Source: Rhodovulum sp. (lineage in GTDB: Bacteria; Pseudomonadota; Alphaproteobacteria; Rhodobacterales; Rhodobacteraceae). From it: DNA of 64,000 bases. The stretch spans positions 1-64,000 of the forward strand of contig JACKKC010000014.1 in assembly GCA_020637615.1 (NCBI GenBank). Reading direction: 5' to 3'. How positions within the stretch are numbered: the stretch's first letter is position 1; the number at the start of each line of letters is the position of its first letter. Of the stretch, positions 26,892-36,139 are shown one piece after another. Under the pieces are notes generated by a model, which was not told the DNA's origin, ran no database searches, and worked only from the letters and a program-made list of their open reading frames with translations. Made by a program: the position numbers and the translations under genes.

Positions 26892-26920
26892 TCATCTCTC
26901 ATTGCCGGGCTTTGGGTCAA
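26892..26920 (-). promoter_or_regulatory. Possible promoter of the porin gene
   Basis: On the minus strand TTGACC (26915-26920) is followed after 17 bases by AGATGA (26892-26897), about 68 bases upstream of the porin ATG. The -35 box is good and the -10 box weak. Confidence 0.35.
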
Positions 26921-27078
26921 GGGAATGGCCGGTGGCGAAAGCTTTGTGTCAGACGATGATGCAGCTTTGCCACAGTGATGGCCGGGCGCACCGGAACGAC
27001 CGGGCCGGTTTGCGCTTGCCGGGCGGCGGGGGAGACTTTAGACACCGGCGAAGGGCCAATCCGGAGCCGGGCCGAGAC

Positions 27079-27627
27079 GTGAAGATCAAGCGCGACATCC
27101 TTCTGCTCGCCGCCGTTTCGGCCGCGTTCGCGAGCTGTGGGCCGAACGACCCCCAGGCGCAGCTCGAGGCGCGCGACGAGCAGATTCGTCGCGAGATGCA
27201 GCTCAGCGATTCGTCCTTCTTCGATCTCTTCCGCAATCAGGGCGACCCGGAGATCGGCGTGCAGGTCAACCGCTACCTCTGGCAGGCCACGCTCGACATC
27301 CTCGCCTTCCTGCCGCTCGAAGGCGCGGATCCCTTCTCCGGGATCATCATGACCGACTGGGGCCGGATCGGAAACGATCCCTCGGGATACCGGGTGACGG
27401 CCTATATCATGTCGCCCGCGCTCGACGCGCGCTCGCTGAAGGTCGCGGCCTACCGGCAGTCCGGTGGCCGGCCGGTGCCGGTGTCGCGCGAGGCGAACAA
27501 GGCGCTGGAGAACGCCATCCTGACTCGGGCGCGGCAGCTCCGTATCGCCGCGACCGAGGGCACGCCGGCGCCAGACGTCTACTATCCCTCGCCGGACGGC
27601 CAGTTCTACGCCGGCGGGCTCGAGTGA
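27079..27627 (+). CDS. DUF3576 family lipoprotein
   Basis: A 182-residue protein from GTG 27079. The signal sequence ILLLAAVSAAFASC ends in a lipobox with Cys near residue 18. The domain contains VQVNRYLWQATLDILAFLPL and DPFSGIIMTDWGRIGNDPSG, the pattern of DUF3576 proteins, which stand upstream of leuS-lptE-holA in many alphaproteobacteria. A role in envelope assembly is suggested only by that neighbourhood. The stop overlaps the leuS start (GTGA). Confidence 0.8.
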   Translation: MKIKRDILLLAAVSAAFASCGPNDPQAQLEARDEQIRREMQLSDSSFFDLFRNQGDPEIGVQVNRYLWQATLDILAFLPLEGADPFSGIIMTDWGRIGNDPSGYRVTAYIMSPALDARSLKVAAYRQSGGRPVPVSREANKALENAILTRARQLRIAATEGTPAPDVYYPSPDGQFYAGGLE

Positions 27628-30215
27628 CGGGCGAGGCGCCGACGCGCTACGATCCGAGCGCGGTCGAGCCGAAATGGCAGGCTGCCTGGGATGCGGCGCA
27701 GGTGTTCCGCGCCGAGGCCGATCCCTCGCGGCCGAAATACTACGTGCTGGAGATGTTCCCCTATCCGTCGGGGCGCATCCACATGGGCCATGTGCGCAAC
27801 TACACCATGGGCGACGTGGTGGCGCGCTACAAGGCGGCGCAGGGCCATAACGTGCTGCACCCCATGGGCTGGGACGCCTTCGGCATGCCCGCCGAGAATG
27901 CCGCGATCGAGAAGGGCGTGCATCCCGGCGCCTGGACCTACGGCAACATCGACGCGATGCGGGCGCAGATGAAGCCCATGGGCTTTTCCATCGACTGGAG
28001 CCGCGAATTCGCCACCTGCGACCCGGAATACTACGGGCAGCAGCAGGCGATGTTCCTCGACATGCTTGAGGCGGGATTCGTCACGCGGAAGGCCGCGGTG
28101 GTGAACTGGGATCCGGTCGACATGACCGTGCTCGCCAACGAGCAGGTGATCGACGGCAAGGGCTGGCGGTCGGGAGCCCCCGTGGAGCGGCGCGAACTCA
28201 CCCAGTGGTTCTTCCGCATCTCGGACATGGCCGAGGAACTGCTGGAGGCCCTCGACGGGCTGGGCGCCTGGCCGGAGAAGGTCCGGCTGATGCAGCGCAA
28301 CTGGATCGGCAAGAGCCAGGGGCTGCAGTTCGCCTTCGAGACGATCGGCGCACCGGAAGGCTTCGAACGGCTCGAGGTCTTCACCACCCGGCCCGACACG
28401 CTGCTCGGCGCGAGCTTCGCCGCGATCTCGCCGGATCATCCGCTCGCCCGGGCGCTGGAAGGCGACCCGGAGGTGGCCGCCTTCAACGCCGAATGCCGCC
28501 GGGCCGGCACCAGCGAGGAAGCGCTCGAGACGGCCGAGAAGCGCGGAATCGACACCGGCCTCAGGGTGCGCCACCCGCTCGACCCCGAGAGCACCCTGCC
28601 GGTCTGGATCGCCAATTTCATCCTGATGGACTACGGCACCGGCGCGATCTTCGGCTGCCCGGCGCATGACCAGCGCGACCTCGACTTCGTGCGCAAGTAC
28701 GGGCTGCCGGTCATCGATGTCTTCAAGGCCGATGCAGGGGCGCCGGACGTCGCGCTGACTGCATATGTGCCCCCGAAGTCACAGGCTGTGACATATCTGC
28801 GCGGCTTCGCCGGCGAGCGCGAGATGACGGGGGATGCCGCCGTCGCCGCGGCGGTGGACTATTGCGAGGCGCATGGCATCGGCCAGGGCGTCACGCGCTA
28901 CCGGCTCCGCGACTGGGGGGTGAGCCGCCAGCGCTACTGGGGCTGTCCGATCCCGGTGGTGCATTGTCCCGCCTGCGGCACCGTTGGCGAGGCGAGGGCG
29001 AACCTGCCGGTGCGGCTGCCCGAGGACGTGCGATTCGAGGGTTCGGGCAATCCGCTGGAGCGGCATCCGACCTGGAAGGAGACCACCTGCCCGCGATGCG
29101 GCGGTCCGGCGCGGCGCGAGACCGATACCATGGACACCTTCGTGGATTCGTCCTGGTATTTCGCCCGCTTCACCGCGCCCCATGCCGCGACGCCGACCGA
29201 CCTGGCGGCGGCCGATTACTGGATGAACGTCGACCAGTATATCGGCGGGGTGGAGCACGCGATCCTCCACCTGCTCTACTCGCGCTTCTTCGCGCGGGCG
29301 ATGCAGCGCACCGGGCATCTGCCGATGAAGGCGATCGAGCCCTTCGACGCGCTCTTCACGCAGGGCATGGTGATCCACGAGACCTATGCGACCCAGGGCG
29401 CCGACGGCCGCCAGATCTGGCATCTGCCCGAGGAGGTGACGCGCGATGCCGCGGGTGCGCGGCTCGCCGACGGCACGCCGGTCGAGATCGGCCCGTCGAT
29501 CAAGATGTCGAAGTCCAAGAAGAACGTCGTCGATCCCGAGGAGATCGTCGCGCGCTTCGGCGCCGACACCGCGCGCTGGTTCGTGATGTCCGACAGTCCG
29601 CCGGAGCGCGACGTGGAATGGACCGCCGCCGGGGCCGAGGCGGCGGCGAAGCATCTGCAGCGCGTCTGGCGGCTCGCCGACGAGATCGCGCGCGCCGGCG
29701 CCGGGCCCGGCGGCGCGGACGGCGAGGAGGCGCTCGCCTTGACCCGTGCGGCGCATCGCGCGATCCGCGACGTGACCGCCGACATCGAGGCCTTCGGCTT
29801 CAACCGGGCGGTGGCGCGGCTCTACGATTTCACCAACACCCTCTCGCGGGCCCCGGCGGATGCGCCCGGCATGGGCGCGGCCCGGGTCTTCGCGATGCGC
29901 ATCCTCGCGCAGCTGATGGCGCCGATGGTGCCGCATCTGGCCGAGGAGGTCTGGGCGCGGCTCGGCGGGGAGGGGCTGATCGCGACGGCGCCCTGGCCGG
30001 AGGCGGATCCGGCGATGCTCGCCGAGGCGAGCGTGACCCTGCCGGTCCAGGTCAATGGCAAGCGCCGGGCCGAGATCGTGGTGCCCGCGGGCGCGGACCG
30101 CGCCACCATCGAGTCGCTGGTGCTGGCCGATGCGGCGGTGGTGCGGCTGCTCGACGGCGCGCAGCCGAAGAAGCTGGTTGTGGTGCCGGACCGGATCGTG
30201 AATGTGGTGCTTTGA
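27624..30215 (+). CDS. leuS: Leucyl-tRNA synthetase
   Basis: An 863-residue class I synthetase that charges tRNA-Leu. HIGH-type motif: PYPSGRIHMGHVRNYTMGD near residue 47; KMSKS-type motif: IKMSKSKKN near residue 628. The CP1 editing domain lies between (for example VFTTRPDTLLGASF), and a zinc-binding CPACGTVGEA...CPRCGG segment is present near residues 450-490. The start is GTG at 27624, overlapping the lipoprotein gene. Length matches bacterial LeuRS. Confidence 0.97.
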   Translation: MTGEAPTRYDPSAVEPKWQAAWDAAQVFRAEADPSRPKYYVLEMFPYPSGRIHMGHVRNYTMGDVVARYKAAQGHNVLHPMGWDAFGMPAENAAIEKGVHPGAWTYGNIDAMRAQMKPMGFSIDWSREFATCDPEYYGQQQAMFLDMLEAGFVTRKAAVVNWDPVDMTVLANEQVIDGKGWRSGAPVERRELTQWFFRISDMAEELLEALDGLGAWPEKVRLMQRNWIGKSQGLQFAFETIGAPEGFERLEVFTTRPDTLLGASFAAISPDHPLARALEGDPEVAAFNAECRRAGTSEEALETAEKRGIDTGLRVRHPLDPESTLPVWIANFILMDYGTGAIFGCPAHDQRDLDFVRKYGLPVIDVFKADAGAPDVALTAYVPPKSQAVTYLRGFAGEREMTGDAAVAAAVDYCEAHGIGQGVTRYRLRDWGVSRQRYWGCPIPVVHCPACGTVGEARANLPVRLPEDVRFEGSGNPLERHPTWKETTCPRCGGPARRETDTMDTFVDSSWYFARFTAPHAATPTDLAAADYWMNVDQYIGGVEHAILHLLYSRFFARAMQRTGHLPMKAIEPFDALFTQGMVIHETYATQGADGRQIWHLPEEVTRDAAGARLADGTPVEIGPSIKMSKSKKNVVDPEEIVARFGADTARWFVMSDSPPERDVEWTAAGAEAAAKHLQRVWRLADEIARAGAGPGGADGEEALALTRAAHRAIRDVTADIEAFGFNRAVARLYDFTNTLSRAPADAPGMGAARVFAMRILAQLMAPMVPHLAEEVWARLGGEGLIATAPWPEADPAMLAEASVTLPVQVNGKRRAEIVVPAGADRATIESLVLADAAVVRLLDGAQPKKLVVVPDRIVNVVL

Positions 30216-30708
30216 GCGCCGGCGGTTGCTGCTCCTGCCGGCGTTGATGGCGCTCGGCGCCTGCGGTTTCGCGCCGCTCTACGGCGAGGGCACTCCCGCC
30301 GCCGCCATGAACGGTCAGGTCACGGTCGATGTCATCGAGGGCGAGGCCGGCTTCCTCTTGCGCGAGCGGCTGACCGAGCGGCTCGGCCCGGCGGAGGATC
30401 CCGCCTACCGTCTCGCGATCGACCTGACGCTCCGGCAGGTCGGGGTCGCACTTACCCAGCAGAACGTGACCACGCGCTACAATGTCATCGGTACCGCGGC
30501 CTTTGCGGTGACCCCGGTGGATGGCGGCCCGCCGGTGCTGGTGGACGAGGTGCGGGCGATCACCGGCTACAGCGCGCCCGAATCCTCCGCCGTCTCGGCC
30601 TTCGCGGCGCTGGCGGCGGAGCGCGCCGCCGGGCAGCGGCTGGCGGCCGAGCTCGCCGACCGGATCGTGTTGCGACTGGCACTCCTGGCCGAGGACGGCG
30701 CGGCGTGA
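30202..30708 (+). CDS. lptE: LPS assembly lipoprotein LptE
   Basis: A 168-residue outer-membrane lipoprotein. Signal segment LLLLPALMALGAC with lipobox Cys near residue 21, then GFAPLYGEG, the usual LptE start. It plugs the LptD barrel that inserts lipopolysaccharide into the outer membrane. The order leuS-lptE-holA is strongly conserved and supports the call despite weak overall sequence conservation. The start overlaps leuS by 14 bases and the stop overlaps holA by 4. Confidence 0.85.
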   Translation: MWCFERRRLLLLPALMALGACGFAPLYGEGTPAAAMNGQVTVDVIEGEAGFLLRERLTERLGPAEDPAYRLAIDLTLRQVGVALTQQNVTTRYNVIGTAAFAVTPVDGGPPVLVDEVRAITGYSAPESSAVSAFAALAAERAAGQRLAAELADRIVLRLALLAEDGAA

Positions 30709-31727
30709 AGCTCGCGGGGCGGGAGGCGCGGCGTTTCCTGGAGCGGCCCGATCCGGACGGGGCGGGCGTGCTACTCTTCGGTGGCGACGCGATGCGGGTC
30801 GCGCTCAAGCGGCAGACGCTGGTCGCGGCGCTGATCGGCCCCGAGGGTGCCGCCGAGATGCGGCTGGCGCGAATCGCCGCCGCGGATCTGCGACGCGACC
30901 CGGCGGCGCTCGACGATGCGGTGCGGGGGGCAAGCTTCTTTCCCGGTCCGCGGGCGGCGGTGGTGGAGGATGCCGGCGACGGGCTGGCGGAGCTGATGCG
31001 CGGGGCGCTCGCCGACTGGCGGCCGGGCGATGCGCAGATCGTGGTGACCGCCGGCGCGCTCAAGGCCGGCAGCCCGCTGCGCAAGGTCTTCGAGGCGGCC
31101 CGGAACGCCGTGGCGATCGGCATCTACGACGATCCGCCCGGCCGGGAGGAAATCGCCGCGGCGCTGGCCGCGGCGGGCCTCGGTAGTGTCGACCGCGCGG
31201 CGATGGGCGATCTCGAGGATCTGGCCCGCGGGCTCGGTCCGGGCGATTTCGCTCAGTTCCTGACCAAGCTCGCACTCTACAAGGCCGGCGATCCCGCGCC
31301 GCTCGGGGCGGAGGACATGGCGGCCTGTGCGCCGCGGGCGACGGAGGCCGACCTCGATCACCTGCTCGACCTGGTGGCCGAAGGGCAGGCGGGGCGGCTC
31401 GCCGTCGAGCTGCGCCGCGCCGGAACCCAGGGAAGCGCGCCGGTGAAGCTGGTCATCGACGCAGGCCGGCGCTTCCGCACGTTGCTCGCCGCAGCCATCG
31501 CTCCGGACGGCCCGGAAGCCGCGCTCGCGCGGGTCCGGCCGCCGGTCTTCGGGCCGCGGCGGGCGCGTCTCGCCGCCCAGGCGCGCGGTTTCGGCGCCGA
31601 GCGTCTGGAAACGGCGCTGGGCCTGATCACCGAGGCGGATCTGGCGCTGCGCTCGGGCGGCGCGATGCCGGGACTGGCCATGGTCGAGCGCCTCCTCGTC
31701 CGGGTCGCGATGCTCAGGCCGCGCTGA
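30705..31727 (+). CDS. holA: DNA polymerase III subunit delta
   Basis: A 340-residue clamp-loader subunit that opens the beta clamp, partner of HolB (9917-11020). Landmarks are LLFGGDAMRVALKRQTLVAA (N-terminal), the ASFFPGPRAAVVEDA segment and the helical C-terminal collar domain. It starts at GTG 30705, overlapping the lptE stop by four bases. Length and order fit the family. Confidence 0.9.
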   Translation: MKLAGREARRFLERPDPDGAGVLLFGGDAMRVALKRQTLVAALIGPEGAAEMRLARIAAADLRRDPAALDDAVRGASFFPGPRAAVVEDAGDGLAELMRGALADWRPGDAQIVVTAGALKAGSPLRKVFEAARNAVAIGIYDDPPGREEIAAALAAAGLGSVDRAAMGDLEDLARGLGPGDFAQFLTKLALYKAGDPAPLGAEDMAACAPRATEADLDHLLDLVAEGQAGRLAVELRRAGTQGSAPVKLVIDAGRRFRTLLAAAIAPDGPEAALARVRPPVFGPRRARLAAQARGFGAERLETALGLITEADLALRSGGAMPGLAMVERLLVRVAMLRPR

Positions 31728-31739
31728 GGAGAGGCCGGG

Positions 31740-32351
31740 ATGTACAGGGTCATCGGCACGCTCGGCACGCGTGCGCTCCGGGTGGTCTGGGCGCTGGAGG
31801 AACTCGGCCTTCCCTACCGGTTGGAGGAAGCGGCGCCGGCCTCGGCAGAGGCGCTGTTGCATAACCCCAGCGGCAAGGTCCCGGTCCTGATCGCCGAGGG
31901 CGTGGCGCTGACCGATTCGGTGGCGATCGTCCAGTTCCTCGCCGACCGGCACGGCGGCCTGACCTGGCCTGCGGGAAGTCTCGAGCGCGGCCGGCAGGAC
32001 GGCTTCACGCAATTCGCGGTGGACGAGGTGGACGGGCCGCTCTGGACCGCGGCGAAGCACAGCTTCGCCTTGCCCGAAGTGCTGCGGGTGCCGGCGGTCA
32101 AGGCGACCGCCCGGGCCGAATTCGCCCGCGCCATGGCGATCCTGGCCGGGAGGCTCGGCGGCAATGTCTTCGTGACCGGCGACCGCTTCACGGTCCCGGA
32201 CCTGATCCTGGGGCATTGCGCCGGTTGGGCGGTCGCCGCGCGGTTCGCGCTGCCGGAGGGCCCGGTGGGGACGTATCTCGAACGGGTGCGGGCAAGGCCG
32301 GCATTGCGGCGGGCGATGGCGGCGCAGCCGACCCGTCCCGCCCACGGGTGA
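31740..32351 (+). CDS. Glutathione S-transferase family protein
   Basis: A 203-residue two-domain GST. The N-terminal thioredoxin-like fold begins MYRVIGTLGTRALRVVWAL, with NPSGKVPVLI (cis-Pro) and LTDSVAIVQFLADRHGG (the GSH-binding Ser), followed by a helical C-terminal domain with FTVPDLILGHCAGWA. It probably conjugates or reduces with glutathione; the substrate is unknown. It is 12 bases after holA and may be transcribed with it. Confidence 0.88.
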   Translation: MYRVIGTLGTRALRVVWALEELGLPYRLEEAAPASAEALLHNPSGKVPVLIAEGVALTDSVAIVQFLADRHGGLTWPAGSLERGRQDGFTQFAVDEVDGPLWTAAKHSFALPEVLRVPAVKATARAEFARAMAILAGRLGGNVFVTGDRFTVPDLILGHCAGWAVAARFALPEGPVGTYLERVRARPALRRAMAAQPTRPAHG

Positions 32352-32456
32352 CGGCCGTCACAGACCGAAGGGCCCGGGCGGGCGATGCTCGGGGAGACTT
32401 CGGGGCCGGCGCATCGGGCGCCATGCCCGCCGAAGCCGGCCCCTGGAGGCACCGCC

Positions 32457-33305
32457 ATGTTCGCCACCGCCGAGATGTTCGAGGGCATCGCCACCGCCGC
32501 CTTCTGCGGTCCGTCGCAGTTCCGCAACCCGCCGCGGCGGCCCATCTCCGGCTCTGCGGTTCCCTTCGTCCGGGCGGTGCGCGCGACGGTGCCCGGGCGC
32601 ATCGTGCGCGATTGCATGAACCTGCATTGGGCGGCGGTCGCGACCGAGATCGGCTGCGCGCCGGATCTCATCGGCGAGCGGGAGGACGGGACGGCGGGAC
32701 CGCGGTTCGTCGCCTGCATCCTGTCGCTGGCGCCGGGCGCCTTCGAGGGCGCGGCACGCATCGCGCTGGAACCGGAGCTCTTCCCGACCGCGGCGAACGG
32801 CTGGCGCAGCGTGACCCGCCTCGAGGGGCGCGGCGGATCGGGCGGGACGGTGGAGCTGGTCTCGGCCATCGGCGCTGGACTGTCCGGTCAGAGCGCCGAG
32901 GGCGGGCGGATCCGGCTGCTCGCGGCGCGGGCCGCTTCCGCCCGCGAGACGGCGCGCGAGGAGGCGCTCGGCCTCGGGCGGCCGCCGGCTCTGGTCGTGC
33001 CGGTCTCCGGGAGGGCGAATTCGGCCGGCGCCGGCCGGTTGCCGCTGACGGACTGGATGAGCCTTTTCGACCGGGCCGAGGCTGCCGCCACGGTGCGGGC
33101 GCAGGCGGCGGTGGTGGCGGTGTCGCGCGAGTTCCATTGCTGCGGCAGGGTGGAGGACGGGGATGCGGTCGAGCTTTCCTGCACGCCCTCCGCCGCCGAT
33201 GCGCCGGAGGTCTCCCGCTTCGGTCATGCGGCGCGGCGCTCGGACGGTGCGATCGTCGCGACCTGCGAGACGCGGCTGGTCCGCGAGGATGCCTTCGCGC
33301 AATGA
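32457..33305 (+). CDS. Uncharacterised protein, possibly LnmK-like acyltransferase/decarboxylase (hot-dog fold)
   Basis: A 282-residue soluble protein. Segments such as FVRAVRATVPGRIVRDCMNL, LHWAAVATEIGCAPDLI and the central Gly-rich TRLEGRGGSGGTVELVSAIG recall the LnmK/hot-dog acyltransferase family linked to polyketide-type clusters. The likeness is from memory and modest. C-terminal REFHCCGRVEDGDAVELSC contains a Cys pair. No acyl-carrier protein or synthase gene is nearby, so it is an orphan. ATG at 32457 follows GGAGG; an earlier frame start at 32385 lacks one. Confidence 0.5.
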   Translation: MFATAEMFEGIATAAFCGPSQFRNPPRRPISGSAVPFVRAVRATVPGRIVRDCMNLHWAAVATEIGCAPDLIGEREDGTAGPRFVACILSLAPGAFEGAARIALEPELFPTAANGWRSVTRLEGRGGSGGTVELVSAIGAGLSGQSAEGGRIRLLAARAASARETAREEALGLGRPPALVVPVSGRANSAGAGRLPLTDWMSLFDRAEAAATVRAQAAVVAVSREFHCCGRVEDGDAVELSCTPSAADAPEVSRFGHAARRSDGAIVATCETRLVREDAFAQ

Positions 33306-33366
33306 GAATGATGGGCTTACGCCGCAGCGGCGCATCGCGCTCAGCCGTCCCAAGGGGCTTGGCGGG

Positions 33367-34833
33367 TCAGCGGTCGCCGTCGTCCTTCTCGCCGTAGCCC
33401 TCGTCGCCGGTGGCGTAGTCGGGAGCGCCGGCCGGCCGGCCTTCGCCGGTGTCGCCGGCGGCGCCGGTCAGGACCGCAGGGGCTGGCGCGTCCTTGGGCA
33501 GGCGCAGGTGCATGTCGGTCTGCGGGAAGGGGATCGAGATGCCCGCGGCGTCGAACGCCTGTTTCACCTGTCGCATCAGATCCCAGTAGACCGTCCAGTA
33601 GTCTTCGCTCTTGACCCAGGGCCGGCAGATGAAATTGACCGAGCTGTCGGCCAGTTCGTTCACGCGGATCACCGGCTCGGGGTCGGCCAGCACCAGCGGA
33701 TGGGCGTGCACGGTTTCTTCGAGCACGCGCTGGGCCTCCTCGATCGAATCGTCGTAGCCGATGCCGAACACCAGATCGACGCGACGGGTGTCGCTGGCCG
33801 TGACATTGGTGATGATATTGCCCCAGACCTTGGAATTGGGCACGACGATCACCTGGTTGTCGGGTGTTGTCACGGTGGTCGAGACGATGGAGACTGCCTT
33901 GACCGTTCCGCCGACCCCGCCGATGTCGACGTAGTCGCCCTCGTCGAAGGGACGGTTGATCATGATCATCAGCCCGGCGGCGAGATTGCCGAGCGTATCC
34001 TGCATCGCGAAGGCGAGGATGAAGGAGGCGCCGCCGATCAGCGCGAAGATCGGGGTGATGTCGATCCCGAGCATCGAGAGCACGATCATCAGGCCGAAGG
34101 CGATGACCAGCCAATAGATCAGCATCAGCAGGAAGGCCTGGAGCAGCTTGGAGAGGTTCGGGATGCGGGCGATCCAGCCGCGGGCGACGCGGCGGATGAT
34201 CCGGGCCACGAGGAAGAGCCCGATCAGCGAGCCGGCGATCACCGCGATCCGGGTTCCGAGACGGATGCCGCCGTCGGGACTGGCGGCCCATTTCATCGCG
34301 CGGTCGACGAGTGTCTTCCAGTCGGAGGATCGCGTTTCCTCGACGATCACCGAGTTGCGGTAGGCCCGGTAGATGGCGACCGCAGCCGGGTCGCCGCCCT
34401 TCTTTTCCCAACTGTCCACGACGATGCCGTATTTCTCGAAGAGCGCGCTGCGCTCCTCGTTCAGTTGGCTCAGCTGCTCCCGGGCGTCGTCCTCCACATT
34501 GCCCTCAGCATTGGCGATCAGCACCTGCTGCTCGACGACCTCTTCGGTCTTGGCCTTGGCGAGCGCCAGCCATTTCTCGGACAGCGCCGCGAGATCGTCG
34601 CTGGTGAGCGGGATCAGGCGCAGGGCCAGTTCCTCGACCGGGATCGCCGGATCGCTGAGATGGGCCGCGAGCGCCGGCGGCGCCTCGGCCGGTGCCCCGG
34701 CTTCGGGTTCCGCGGGCGCCTCGGCTGCCGGCTCGGTGGCGTCCTGGGCATGGGAAGGCGCGCCGGTTACGGCAACGAGGACGGAGAGGAGGATGAACAG
34801 GCTCAGGAGCCGCGAAATGGGGGGTCGGATCAT
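33367..34833 (-). CDS. Mechanosensitive ion channel, MscS family
   Basis: A 488-residue membrane protein. It has a signal peptide, a periplasmic coiled region (EEVVEQQVLIANAEGNVEDD), three transmembrane helices (for example RIAVIAGSLIGLFLVARII and LLMLIYWLVIAFGLMIVLSM), then the MscS pore helix and beta domain (FILAFAMQDTLGNLAAGL; RPFDEGDYVDIGGVGGTVK; VVPNSKVWGNIITNVT). It should open on membrane tension to release solutes. The C-terminal tail is Asp/Gly-rich and extra to the core. ATG at 34833 gives the signal peptide. Confidence 0.93.
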   Translation of the reverse strand: MIRPPISRLLSLFILLSVLVAVTGAPSHAQDATEPAAEAPAEPEAGAPAEAPPALAAHLSDPAIPVEELALRLIPLTSDDLAALSEKWLALAKAKTEEVVEQQVLIANAEGNVEDDAREQLSQLNEERSALFEKYGIVVDSWEKKGGDPAAVAIYRAYRNSVIVEETRSSDWKTLVDRAMKWAASPDGGIRLGTRIAVIAGSLIGLFLVARIIRRVARGWIARIPNLSKLLQAFLLMLIYWLVIAFGLMIVLSMLGIDITPIFALIGGASFILAFAMQDTLGNLAAGLMIMINRPFDEGDYVDIGGVGGTVKAVSIVSTTVTTPDNQVIVVPNSKVWGNIITNVTASDTRRVDLVFGIGYDDSIEEAQRVLEETVHAHPLVLADPEPVIRVNELADSSVNFICRPWVKSEDYWTVYWDLMRQVKQAFDAAGISIPFPQTDMHLRLPKDAPAPAVLTGAAGDTGEGRPAGAPDYATGDEGYGEKDDGDR

Positions 34834-34905
34834 GCACTCGTCCTCGTCGGATGGGCTCGGGGATGTCGGGTTCGGCCGCGTGTCTAACAAGCGGGTCGCA
34901 GGGCT

Positions 34906-36105
34906 TCAACCCGGGGGTCCGGTCCAGCGCGCCGCCGCCCGGCCGGCGTGGCGGCCGGTGGCGAGGCAGGCGGTCAGCAAATAGCCGCCCGTCGGGGCGT
35001 CCCAGTCGACCATCTCGCCGGCGGCGAAGGTGCCCGGGCGGGCGCGCAGCATCAGCCCGGCGTCGAGGCCGGAACGCATCACGCCGCCGGCCGTGGAGAT
35101 CGCCTCATCGAGCGGGCGCGGGCCGTCGAGGGCAAGCGGAAGGGCCTTGAGCACCGCGGCGAGCGTGGTCGGGTCGCGGGGCACATCGGGCGCGCATTCG
35201 TGCAGCAGCGCGATCTTGACCGGGGCGAGGTTGAGTGCCCGACGCAGGCGGTTGGAGAGGCTGGCCTTCGCCGGCTGTGCGGCAAGCCGGCTCGCGGCTT
35301 CTACTTCGCTGCGGTCGGGGATCAGGTCGAGCGTCAGCGCGGCGCCCTCGCGCAGGAGCGGGCCGAGCGCATAGATCCCGCCGCCTTCGACCCCTTGCGC
35401 CGAGATCACGAATTCCCCGAGCACCGCGCGACCGCCCGCCATGAGCCGCACCGGCTTGACCGGCGCACCGAAATGCCGGGCCATGGCCGGGGACCAGGTG
35501 CGGGCGAAGCCGACGTTGGAGGGCCGGAAGGGTGCGAGGGGCACGCCTTCGGCCGCGAGGATCCCGGCCCAGGCGCCGTCCGAGCCGAGCCGTGCCCAGG
35601 AGCCGCCGCCGAGCGCCAGAACGGTGGCGCGCGGCGCGAGCCGGCGCTGCCCGCCGGGGGTGGCGAAGGTCACGAGGTTTCCGTCGAGCCCGAGCCAGCG
35701 CCAGCGGGTGCGAAGGGCGACGCCCCGGCCCACGAGTCGTGCGAGCCAGGCGCGCAGCAGCGGTGACGCCTTCATCTCATGCGGGAATACTCTCCCGGAA
35801 CTGCCTGTGAAGACGTCGATTCCGAGATCGCCCGCCCACGCGGCGACCTCGCGGGGACCGAAATCGGCGAGGAGCGGCGCCAGCCAGTCGGCGCCGGTGG
35901 TATAGGCGCGGCAGAAGGTCGCCGGATCCGTGTCCATGGTCAGGTTGAGACCCGACTTGCCCGCCATGAGAAGCTTGCGGCCGACCGAGGGCTTGGCCTC
36001 GGCGAGGACCACGCGACGGCCGGCGGCGGCGAGCGTCTCGGCGGCCATCAGCCCGGCCGGTCCGCCGCCGATCACCAGTGCATCGATGGGCTCGGGAACC
36101 TGCAT
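34906..36105 (-). CDS. FAD-dependent flavoprotein of the HI0933 family (TIGR03862 type)
   Basis: A 399-residue protein. The FAD motif ALVIGGGPAGLMAAETLAAA is at the N-terminus, followed by KPSVGRKLLMAGKSGLNLT and FTGSSGRVFPHEMKASPLL, and the C-terminal GGVMRSGLDAGLMLR, GEMVDWDAPTGGYLLTACLA stretch, all typical of the HI0933-like flavoproteins. The reaction is not known. ATG at 36105 is chosen; the frame extends further upstream without homology. It runs in the same direction as the SDR gene 34 bases upstream. Confidence 0.86.
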   Translation of the reverse strand: MQVPEPIDALVIGGGPAGLMAAETLAAAGRRVVLAEAKPSVGRKLLMAGKSGLNLTMDTDPATFCRAYTTGADWLAPLLADFGPREVAAWAGDLGIDVFTGSSGRVFPHEMKASPLLRAWLARLVGRGVALRTRWRWLGLDGNLVTFATPGGQRRLAPRATVLALGGGSWARLGSDGAWAGILAAEGVPLAPFRPSNVGFARTWSPAMARHFGAPVKPVRLMAGGRAVLGEFVISAQGVEGGGIYALGPLLREGAALTLDLIPDRSEVEAASRLAAQPAKASLSNRLRRALNLAPVKIALLHECAPDVPRDPTTLAAVLKALPLALDGPRPLDEAISTAGGVMRSGLDAGLMLRARPGTFAAGEMVDWDAPTGGYLLTACLATGRHAGRAAARWTGPPG

Positions 36106-36139
36106 CCGGCCTCGCTCGCCGGGGCCGCCGCGACGGCGC

